Source: Treponema sp.
GTDB lineage: Bacteria; Spirochaetota; Spirochaetia; Treponematales; Breznakiellaceae
NCBI GenBank assembly: GCA_031264395.1
Contig: JAISEB010000104.1
Coordinates: 1 to 5,545, forward strand
Direction of reading: 5' to 3'
DNA length: 5,545 bases
The position numbers and the translations under genes are program-made. The notes beneath the pieces were generated by a model. That model saw only the letters and a program-made list of their open reading frames with translations. It was not told where the DNA came from and searched no databases. Every line of letters starts with the position of its first letter. Position 1 is the stretch's first letter. Shown one piece after another: positions 1 to 5,544 of this stretch.

Positions 1-1296
1 GACATACGGGCCATTACTCTGGGCGTGTCCATCATGGACTGCGCTTCATCCTCCGGAGAAGAAACGAGGCGCAGGATAAGGGAAAAGCTGCTCCGCGTCG
101 CCTCTCCTCTTGTAAGGGTGGGAAGGGAGATAGAAACCGAGTACGGCATTCCCATCATCAACAAGCGGCTTGCCGTCAGCCCCGTCTCCCTTATCGCCGG
201 CGGGGAAGAAGACTGCGCCCCCTTTGCCCGGACGCTGGACGAGGCCGCGAAGGAACTTGGCGTTGATTTTGTCGGGGGCTTTTCCGCGCTGGTTCAGAAG
301 GGTTTTTCCGAAAGCGACCGGCGGCTTGTGTCCTCCATTCCCGAGGCGCTCTCTTCAACGTCGCGGGTCTGCGCCTCGGTGAACGCCGCCGCGTCCAGGA
401 GCGGCATCAACATGGACGCGGTGCGGCTCATGGGGGAGATCATCAGGGAGACGGCGGCGAAGACGGCGGACAGGGACGGCGTCGGCTGCGCGAAACTTGT
501 GGTGTTCTGCAACGCCCCGGAGGACAATCCCTTCATGGCCGGCGCTTTTCACGGCCCCGGGGAAGGGGAAGCGTGCCTTAACGTCGGCGTTTCCGGCCCC
601 GGCGTGGTAAAAGCCGCGCTGGAACAGCACCGGGACGCCGGTTTTGACGAACGGGCCGATATCATCAAAAAAACCGCCTTCAAGATAACCCGCATGGGGC
701 AGCTTGTCGGCATGGAGGCGGCCCGCCGTCTTGGGGTTCCTTTCGGCATACTGGATCTTTCCCTTGCCCCGACTCCCGAAGTGGGGGATTCCGTCGCGCG
801 CATCCTTGAGGAAATGGGCCTTGAAGCCGCCGGTACGCACGGCACCACGGCGGCGCTGGCCATGCTTACCGATATGGTAAAGAAGGGCGGCGTCATGGCG
901 TCCACCCATGTGGGGGGCTTTTCGGGGGCCTTTATCCCCGTTTCCGAGGACGAAGGCATGGTTGCCGCCGTCCGTTCCGGCGCCATCGGCATCGACAAAC
1001 TTGAGGCCATGACCAGTGTCTGTTCGGTGGGCCTTGACATGATCGCCATACCGGGCGATACGCCCGCCTCCACCATTTCCGCCATCATAGCCGATGAAAT
1101 GGCTATAGGCATGGTGAACAACAAGACCACCGCCTGCCGCCTTATTCCCGTGCCGGGGAAAAAGGCCGGGGACTGGGCGGAATTCGGCGGCCTTTTGGGC
1201 GGCGCGCCCGTGATGCCGGTGAACAGGGCCGGGAGCGGGGCCTTCATAGCCCGGGGCGGAAGGATTCCCGCGCCCATACACAGTTTTAGAAATTGA
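1..1296 (+). CDS. UPF0210 / DUF711 (PFL-like) family protein, 5' end missing
   Basis: The frame is open from the first base and ends at TGA 1294-1296, giving 431 visible residues. The family is usually about 450 residues, so roughly 20 N-terminal residues lie upstream. The GTG at 25 is not the real start, because the codons before it already encode conserved family sequence (DIRAITLGVS, then IMDC). Family hallmarks are visible along the whole length: GIPIINKRLAVSP, DFVGGFSALVQKG, SSIPEAL, SGINM, EDNPFMAGAFHGPGE, NVGVSGPGVV, KKTAFKITRMGQLVG, LAPTPEVGDSVA, GTHGTTAAL, SVCSVGLDMIAIPGDTPA and the C-terminal PAPIHSF. Established knowledge: the family is structurally related to the ribonucleotide reductase / pyruvate formate-lyase fold and its function is unknown; a small ACT-domain gene often precedes it. 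I see no glycyl-radical motif near the C-terminus. Visible Cys341 (in SVCSVGLDM) lies in a conserved stretch. The stop codon overlaps the start of the next gene by 4 bases. Family assignment is firm; the biochemical role is not known. Confidence 0.95.
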   Translation, partial: DIRAITLGVSIMDCASSSGEETRRRIREKLLRVASPLVRVGREIETEYGIPIINKRLAVSPVSLIAGGEEDCAPFARTLDEAAKELGVDFVGGFSALVQKGFSESDRRLVSSIPEALSSTSRVCASVNAAASRSGINMDAVRLMGEIIRETAAKTADRDGVGCAKLVVFCNAPEDNPFMAGAFHGPGEGEACLNVGVSGPGVVKAALEQHRDAGFDERADIIKKTAFKITRMGQLVGMEAARRLGVPFGILDLSLAPTPEVGDSVARILEEMGLEAAGTHGTTAALAMLTDMVKKGGVMASTHVGGFSGAFIPVSEDEGMVAAVRSGAIGIDKLEAMTSVCSVGLDMIAIPGDTPASTISAIIADEMAIGMVNNKTTACRLIPVPGKKAGDWAEFGGLLGGAPVMPVNRAGSGAFIARGGRIPAPIHSFRN

Positions 1297-3884
1297 CGGA
1301 AACGCGCCCCGAGGATTCAGGCCCCCTCCCGGAGGCTGGTCCTCCCGCCGGAAGGCGGCTCCTTGTCGGCATCAGGGATCTGTCCTATTCCTACGGTGAA
1401 ACCGGCCGCCCGGCCCTGAACAGGATAAGCGCCAATATTTACCGGGGGGAACACACGGCAATTCTCGGGGCCAACGGATCGGGAAAAAGCACCCTGCTTA
1501 ACTGTATCAACGGCCTCTGCCGGCCGCCTCCCGGCGCCGTTTCCGTTTACGGGCCCGGGGGTGAACTGTACGACAGCTCCCGTGACGATCACCTTGGCAG
1601 GATACGCCGCATAATAGGAACGGTACTGCAGAATCCCGATGATCAAATAGTCTCCACCGTTGTCGAGTCCGATACCGCTTTCGGCCCGGAAAACATGGAT
1701 CTTCCCCCTGAGGAGATACGCCTGCGGGTGGACAGGGCCCTCGCGGCCGCGGGGCTTGAGGCGCTGCGGAACAGATCCCCCCAGTTCCTTTCCGGGGGCG
1801 AACGCCAGCGCCTTGCCATTGCCGGAGTGCTGGCCATGGAAGGGGAGGCTCTTGTCCTTGACGAGGCCCTTTCCATGCTGGACCCCCTTGCGCGGGAACC
1901 GCTGCTTTCCCTGGCGGATACCCTCGCCGGAAACGGAAAGACCGTTATCCAGGTGACCCATTCCCTTGAGGAGGCGTTCCGCTGTTCCCGCTGCCTTGTT
2001 CTTGACAGGGGGGCCCTTGTCTTTGACGGAAAACCGGCGGATCTGCTCCGCCTTCCTTCTCTTGAGGACTGGGGCTTCAGGCTGAACGAGGCGGCGAAAA
2101 CAATACGCATGATCACCGGGAAATACCCCGGCGTACACATCACGTCGTTTGATCCTGCCGAAACCGCCGCCGCCGTCCGCGCGGTTAAGGCGGCGTCCGC
2201 CCGCGCCCCTTCCGTCTCCGCGCGCCCCCCCTGTGCCCCGCCTCGCGCCGGGGAGGCGGTGTCGTTTGACGGGGTTTTTCATCATTACCTTGAAGGGACC
2301 GCCTTTGCCGCGGCGGGGCTTGACGGCGCCGATCTTCATGTGCCGGAAGGGCTGTCCGTGGCCCTTATAGGAAAGAGCGGTTCGGGGAAAACGACGCTGC
2401 TCAAGCACATTAACGCCCTCTTTCTGCCCTCGCGGGGAACGGTCCGGGTCTTCGGACAGGACACCGCGGACAGGAAAACCGATCTCCGGTCCCTGCGGCT
2501 CCGGGCCGCTCTTGCGGTGCAGCATCCTGAAAGCGCCCTCTTTGAAACCTGGGCCGCGGACGATGTCGCCTACGGCCCCCGCAACGCGGGACTGCGGGGC
2601 GGCGGGCTGGTTGCCAGGGTAAGGGACGCGATGAACGAGGCGGGGCTTCCCTATGACGAATACGGCGAACGGGAAAGCCGCGCCCTTTCGGGGGGCGAAA
2701 AACGCCGCCTTGCCCTTGCCGGGGTACTGGCCATGGACAGCCCTGTGCTTCTGCTTGACGAACCGTCCGCTTCCCTGGACGGAAAAAACCGGGAGCGGGT
2801 CTTCGCCCTTGCCGGGGAAAGGCGGCGGCGGGGAAAGACCGTTATCGTCTCGACCCACTCCGTGGAAGCGGCCGCCTCTTTTGATCTTGTCGCCGTCATG
2901 GACAGGGGCCGTGTGGCGGCCTTTGGCCCGCCCAGATCCGTTTTCGGCCCGCAATGGAAGGCCGGATGGGGCCTTCTTCTTCCCTGGACCGCCCGGGTAG
3001 CCCGTGAACTTGACGCGGGCGGAACGGCCGTTCCCCTTACGGCGGAGGAGCTTGCCGCCTTCATTGAGGGGAACTTTGAGGATAACGCCGCTTCTTCCGT
3101 CGCGGCCGCCGGAACCGAAGCGCGGCCGTCGTGCGCCCCGGCGGAGGCCGTTCCGTCTTCCGCCTCATCTTCCGGAAAACGGCGGAAAACGGGGATAGAA
3201 TTCTTCAGGAACATGACCTTTGGGCAGTTTTTGGGCCGGCCTTCGGCGCTGAGGCGGCTTGGAGCGGGGAAAAAACTGCTCCTTCTCCTCCTCCTTTCTG
3301 CCCTGGGGATAGCCGGGCCGCATCCTCTTTTCCCCCTTTCCGTTCTTGTTCTTGCCATAGCGGCGGGGGCGGTTTTCGGAAACGTGGAGCCGAAATACCT
3401 GCTCCGGGGTTTTATTCCCGCTTTTCCCTATCTCCTGTTCCTCGCGCTGCTTCAAATGCTTTTCAGCTGGGCCGGCGATACAAGCCCCGTGATTTTTTCC
3501 CTGGGCCCTGTGACGGTAACAGGAGACGAACTGCTCCGTTCGTGCTCCCTGGTATGCCAGCTCGGCGCGCTCATGACCCTCCTTTCGCTCTACACAGCGG
3601 TTACGCCCCTCAGGGAAACGCTTGCCGCCTTTGACCGGGCGCTCCTGCCCCTTTCCCGCGCCGGAATTCCCGTACGGGATATTTCCGTCATTCTGGGGAT
3701 AGCCCTGCGTTTTGTGCCGGTGCTTGCCGGGGAAGCCGAACGCATCGTGACGGCCCAGCTTTCGCGCGGCGGGCGCGGCGGGCTTAAATCCGCCCCGGGG
3801 ATGATCATCCCGCTCTTTTTGCGGGCACTGGAACGCTCGGAGACGCTTGCCAAAGCCATGGCTCTTAGATTATACCATTCATAA
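1293..3884 (+). CDS. Fused ECF transporter energizing module: EcfA-EcfA'-EcfT in one polypeptide
   Basis: This 863-residue protein should power ECF-type uptake of a vitamin or trace nutrient at the inner membrane. ATPase domain 1 (about 22-260) has Walker A GANGSGKST 59-67, Q-loop Gln113 in the EcfA-typical QNPDDQ, signature LSGGE 166-170, Walker B with Glu191, and switch His223. ATPase domain 2 (about 321-555) has Walker A GKSGSGKTT 360-368, Gln410 in QHPESALFE, LSGGE 465-469, Walker B with Glu490, and His522. Both sites therefore look catalytically complete, although domain 1 reads LDEA where LDEP is usual. An EcfT domain follows (about 636-863): hydrophobic helices near 660-675, 680-695, 705-727, 747-770 and 832-845, plus coupling motif AQLSRG 821-826. 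The second coupling motif is degenerate (LRL 858-860) and the chain stops three residues later. Ala/Pro/Ser-rich linkers at about 288-320 and 595-635 join the domains. The TTG at 1293 is the only plausible start: it sits in a TTGA overlap with the upstream stop and the ATPase fold begins about 20 residues later; no clear Shine-Dalgarno is seen, so translational coupling is likely. EcfA-EcfA' fusions are known (YkoD type); a full A-A-T fusion is less common. Confidence 0.95.
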   Translation: MTETRPEDSGPLPEAGPPAGRRLLVGIRDLSYSYGETGRPALNRISANIYRGEHTAILGANGSGKSTLLNCINGLCRPPPGAVSVYGPGGELYDSSRDDHLGRIRRIIGTVLQNPDDQIVSTVVESDTAFGPENMDLPPEEIRLRVDRALAAAGLEALRNRSPQFLSGGERQRLAIAGVLAMEGEALVLDEALSMLDPLAREPLLSLADTLAGNGKTVIQVTHSLEEAFRCSRCLVLDRGALVFDGKPADLLRLPSLEDWGFRLNEAAKTIRMITGKYPGVHITSFDPAETAAAVRAVKAASARAPSVSARPPCAPPRAGEAVSFDGVFHHYLEGTAFAAAGLDGADLHVPEGLSVALIGKSGSGKTTLLKHINALFLPSRGTVRVFGQDTADRKTDLRSLRLRAALAVQHPESALFETWAADDVAYGPRNAGLRGGGLVARVRDAMNEAGLPYDEYGERESRALSGGEKRRLALAGVLAMDSPVLLLDEPSASLDGKNRERVFALAGERRRRGKTVIVSTHSVEAAASFDLVAVMDRGRVAAFGPPRSVFGPQWKAGWGLLLPWTARVARELDAGGTAVPLTAEELAAFIEGNFEDNAASSVAAAGTEARPSCAPAEAVPSSASSSGKRRKTGIEFFRNMTFGQFLGRPSALRRLGAGKKLLLLLLLSALGIAGPHPLFPLSVLVLAIAAGAVFGNVEPKYLLRGFIPAFPYLLFLALLQMLFSWAGDTSPVIFSLGPVTVTGDELLRSCSLVCQLGALMTLLSLYTAVTPLRETLAAFDRALLPLSRAGIPVRDISVILGIALRFVPVLAGEAERIVTAQLSRGGRGGLKSAPGMIIPLFLRALERSETLAKAMALRLYHS

Positions 3885-3885
3885 C

Positions 3886-3889
3886 GGGG
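3886..3889 (+). promoter_or_regulatory. Probable ribosome binding site for the S-component gene
   Basis: A GGGG run directly after the upstream TAA stop lies six bases before ATG 3896. This is the best-spaced of four in-frame starts: TTG 3893, ATG 3896, GTG 3899 and ATG 3905. It is a weak Shine-Dalgarno, consistent with translation coupled to the preceding gene. Confidence 0.4.
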
Positions 3890-3895
3890 TGTTTG

Positions 3896-4498
3896 ATGGT
3901 GTCTATGGGAGTTCGAAAAGTTGCCGTTACCGGGGTTCTTTCGGCCGTTGTCATCGTTCTGGGGATCACGAGGCTGGGTTTCATCACCCTTCCCCTGGGG
4001 TCCATAATCATCATGCACGTACCCGTGATCCTTGGAGCGGTTCTGGAAGGGCCGGTGGTGGGCCTTGTGACCGGTTTTCTTTTCGGGCTTTTCAGCCTGA
4101 TACAGGCCGCCATTTCCGCGGCCAGCCCCCTTGACGCGGCCTTTGTGAATCCCCTTTTTTCAATAGTGCCAAGGCTGTTCATAGGGCCCGGCGCGTGGCT
4201 CATATACGCCCTTGCAAGCGGCAATTTCGGCGGTTCAGAGAAACACTCAGGCGTTGTGAGGGAGACGGCCGGCATTGCGGCGGCGGCTGTCGGGGGAACG
4301 CTGATCAACACGGCGCTGGTTCTTTCACTTCTGGGGGCCTTTAAGGTGCTTCCCTGGGAAATAATAGCCCTGGCGGCGGTCACCAACGCCCCCGTTGAAG
4401 CGGGAACGGCCGCCGTCATTACACTGGCGGTCGCCCTGTCCTGGAAACGTATACGGCCGGGCCGCTCCCGCCTGAGCCGGGAAAGAAATCCGGCGTAA
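3896..4498 (+). CDS. ECF transporter S component (substrate-binding membrane protein)
   Basis: The product is a 200-residue, very hydrophobic protein with about six membrane segments, near residues 9-28, 31-50, 53-75, 90-108, 124-148 and 154-183, followed by a basic cytoplasmic tail rich in Lys/Arg. This size and layout fit S components, which bind the ligand in the membrane and dock on EcfT. Helix 1 has a GVLSA small-residue motif, comparable to the AxxxA surface that S components use to meet EcfT. The stretches MHVPVILGAVLEGP, GFLFGLFSLIQA and FVNPLFSIVPRLFIG match the pattern of the folate/pantothenate-type and related uncharacterised S-component group. The gene begins 11 bases after the fused EcfA-A'-T gene, so the two products should form a complete transporter. 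ATG 3896 is chosen because GGGG lies six bases upstream; TTG 3893 would add only one residue. The substrate is not determinable here: no riboswitch or biosynthetic gene is visible in the window. Family call strong, substrate unknown. Confidence 0.88.
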   Translation: MVSMGVRKVAVTGVLSAVVIVLGITRLGFITLPLGSIIIMHVPVILGAVLEGPVVGLVTGFLFGLFSLIQAAISAASPLDAAFVNPLFSIVPRLFIGPGAWLIYALASGNFGGSEKHSGVVRETAGIAAAAVGGTLINTALVLSLLGAFKVLPWEIIALAAVTNAPVEAGTAAVITLAVALSWKRIRPGRSRLSRERNPA

Positions 4499-4549
4499 CC
4501 GCCCGCCGTAAAGGGCCGTTTTTTAACGGGTGTCTCTGCGGGAAAAGTC

Positions 4550-4578
4550 GCCGGGGGATTCCCCCCGGCATTTGTTCT
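4550..4578 (+). terminator. Probable rho-independent terminator of the operon
   Basis: An 8-bp all-matched, GC-rich stem (GCCGGGGG 4550-4557 with CCCCCGGC 4562-4569) closes a four-base ATTC loop. It is followed by ATTTGTTCT, which is T-rich but not a clean T-run. It lies 51 bases after the S-component stop codon, and no plus-strand gene continues beyond it. A weaker 5-bp hairpin (4516-4520 with 4525-4529) precedes it. Confidence 0.6.
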
Positions 4579-4910
4579 GCCTCAACGGTTTTTTTACATT
4601 ATTTTGAAATTATTTTTATATAGCCGGAATTTTCTCCCGACACTATCATTTGAAAGCATTTGGCCTTACCAAACTACACCCAAATGGCAAAAAATCTTTC
4701 AAATCGTCGTTTTTTTCACTTTTTTTCGCCGTATTGCGCCCGAACCGGCCAAAATTCCCTTAAAACTGGGGTACCGGGTAACGGTTAACCGCCGGAAAAC
4801 AGGAAAAACGGCCCAGGTAAACCCGCAAAAACAGCCTTTTATAGAGCCGTTCAATAACTTCAGTTATTGAACAACATCCGCTAATTTCTGCGCCCAAAAA
4901 GGCATTTCTG
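4579..4910. other. Gene-free spacer, AT-richer than its surroundings
   Basis: This stretch is clearly richer in A/T than the operon, with several T-runs (4589-4595 and two runs of seven between about 4710 and 4730). A plus-strand frame of 88 codons opens at TTG 4604 and closes at TGA 4868-4870. It lacks a ribosome binding site, has codon use unlike the operon and shows no recognisable domain, so I treat it as non-coding. An overlapping minus-strand frame (4760-5035) is no more convincing. The only firm structure is the inverted repeat at 4849-4872. Confidence 0.5.
4849..4872. repeat. Perfect 11-bp inverted repeat with a 2-base centre
   Basis: GTTCAATAACT (4849-4859) is followed by TC and then by its exact reverse complement AGTTATTGAAC (4862-4872). 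No T-run follows, so it is a poor terminator candidate. It sits at the boundary between the AT-rich spacer and the GC-rich restriction-gene remnant. It could be a protein-binding palindrome or the end of a small mobile or repeated element; neither can be decided from one copy. Confidence 0.75.
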
Positions 4911-4979
4911 TTGACGCGGCCCAGCCAAAGGGAAATGCCGAATAGCGGCACAAACAAAGAATGCCGCCGCAGAACTTCC

Positions 4980-5180
4980 AGGCCGCCCGGCGCGCGCAAG
5001 GAGCAGATTAAGGGGCTTGCCGACGAAATCAACAAAATTGACGGGAGCCGTTTTCACGGCAAAGACCTGACAGGGCGGGTGTATGAATGCCTTTTGCAGG
5101 TGTTCGCCATTGACGCGGGGCAGGGCGCTGAGAAGGGGAAAAATGCGTCCGGTTCAACGATGAACGGATTGCCGCCGTGA
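4980..5180 (+). pseudogene. hsdM: Remnant of a type I restriction-modification methyltransferase (HsdM-like)
   Basis: The frame encodes ARKEQIKGLADEINKID, then FHGKDLTGRVYECLLQVFAI, then DAGQGAEKG, up to about 5138. This lines up with the HsdM segment just before the catalytic domain, where a short helix (LxxLxxxIxxI) is followed by a KDxLGRVYEYFLxxFA motif and then GG(E/Q)FYTP. Here the FYTP motif and everything after it are missing. The frame runs 13 more unrelated codons to TGA 5178-5180. Upstream the same frame is open from TTG 4911, but residues before about 4980 do not resemble HsdM, and no ribosome binding site or full N-terminal helical domain is present. About 50 recognisable residues of a roughly 500-residue protein remain, so it cannot be functional. 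Intact HsdM would methylate adenine in complex with HsdS and HsdR. The assignment rests on motif recall, not on an alignment. Confidence 0.55.
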
Positions 5181-5249
5181 AGAAAATGTACACAAGCCGG
5201 CTGATTACGCTAAAATCACTGATAAACGATTGCCATATGTAAGAAAAAC

Positions 5250-5276
5250 CGCGGAGTTGCACGGAGAACCACGGAG
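5250..5276. repeat. CACGGAG repeat cluster (three units at 10-base spacing)
   Basis: One CGCGGAG (5250-5256) and two CACGGAG units (5260-5266, 5270-5276) occur at exact 10-base intervals, separated by TTG and AAC. An inverted copy, CTCCGTG (5395-5401) within ACTCCGTGTTCCTCC, lies about 120 bases further on. From general knowledge, CACGGAG-rich intergenic repeats recur in spirochaetes, Bacteroidetes and deltaproteobacteria; their function is not established. The helical-turn spacing would put all units on one face of the DNA. Confidence 0.7.
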
Positions 5277-5289
5277 GACACCTAAAGGA

Positions 5290-5307
5290 AGCACGCGGAA
5301 GCGTGTT
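5290..5307 (+). repeat. Short hairpin with a GGAA (GNRA-type) loop
   Basis: CACGC 5292-5296 pairs with GCGTG 5301-5305 around GGAA. One G-T wobble and one A-T pair extend the stem to seven base pairs. It lies inside the CACGGAG repeat region, between the direct units and their inverted copy, so that region may form a folded RNA or cruciform. Confidence 0.45.
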
Positions 5308-5417
5308 GAACGATTGAAAGCCGCATGGTGGGAGCCTCCAAAAATGCCACAACACGGAATAGATGCCTTAGGGCGTGGGATTGGTAACAAAAAACTCCGT
5401 GTTCCTCCTATGTTTTA

Positions 5418-5459
5418 TGTCAAGGGAAATCTGAGTTTTTTTCAGATTCCCCCCTGACA
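5418..5459. repeat. Long interrupted hairpin
   Basis: Three paired blocks make about 15 base pairs: TGTCA 5418-5422 with TGACA 5455-5459, GGG 5424-5426 with CCC 5450-5452, and AATCTGA 5428-5434 with TCAGATT 5442-5448. Small mismatches separate the blocks and the loop is GTTTTTT. The T-run is in the loop, not after the stem, so this is not a standard terminator on the plus strand. On the minus strand it lies just past a possible gene end at 5473, but no U-tract follows there either. It may mark the right end of the repeat element. Confidence 0.55.
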
Positions 5460-5472
5460 CCTCCCGGCCCGG

Positions 5473-5544
5473 TTATGCGCTTAACGCCTCCTGTGCCAAG
5501 GCTTTCACCTCAGGCCTCCCCGCCCTGAAATGCCTCACCTCATA
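5473..5544 (-). CDS. Possible C-terminus of a minus-strand gene (partial, unidentified)
   Basis: Read on the minus strand, a frame open to the window edge encodes 23 residues (YEVRHFRAGR, then PEVKALAQEALSA) and stops at TAA 5475-5473. About two thirds of its codons end in G or C, like the operon genes and unlike the adjacent repeat region, and the composition (charged, Ala/Leu helix-like) is protein-like. No family can be named from 23 residues. A chance open frame of this length is quite possible in GC-rich DNA, so this is tentative. If real, it is convergent to the operon. Confidence 0.25.
   Translation of the reverse strand, partial: YEVRHFRAGRPEVKALAQEALSA

Noticed and set aside
355..1281. 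Long minus-strand frames opposite the UPF0210 and EcfA-A'-T genes
   Set aside because: They are antisense shadows of strongly conserved plus-strand genes in GC-rich DNA, with low-complexity Gly/Arg/Pro-rich translations.
25..1296. GTG at 25 as the start of the UPF0210 gene
   Set aside because: The codons upstream of it to position 1 are in frame, without a stop, and encode conserved family sequence; the gene is cut by the window edge.
4593..4622. Sigma70-like promoter (TTTACA, 18-base spacer, TATATA)
   Set aside because: It lies in an AT-rich stretch where such matches are common, and no gene or convincing RNA end follows it.
4604..4870. 88-residue plus-strand frame in the AT-rich spacer
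   Set aside because: TTG start without a ribosome binding site, no recognisable domain, composition unlike the operon genes, and its end runs into the palindrome.
4760..5035. 91-residue minus-strand frame
   Set aside because: It overlaps the palindrome and the HsdM-like remnant on the opposite strand and has no recognisable features; it is probably a chance open frame.
5152..5311. Integron attC-like site (GTTCAAC 5152-5158 and GTTGAAC 5305-5311 fit RYYYAAC / GTTRRRY)
   Set aside because: The ends are about 160 bases apart with no matching inner L-box pairing, and 7-base degenerate matches are expected by chance.
5250..5410. CRISPR array
   Set aside because: The repeats are only 7 bases at 10-base spacing, with no spacer-length unique segments and no cas genes.
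5230..5457. 75-residue plus-strand frame across the CACGGAG block
   Set aside because: Its sequence is a translation of the repeats and hairpins; no ribosome binding site or domain is seen.
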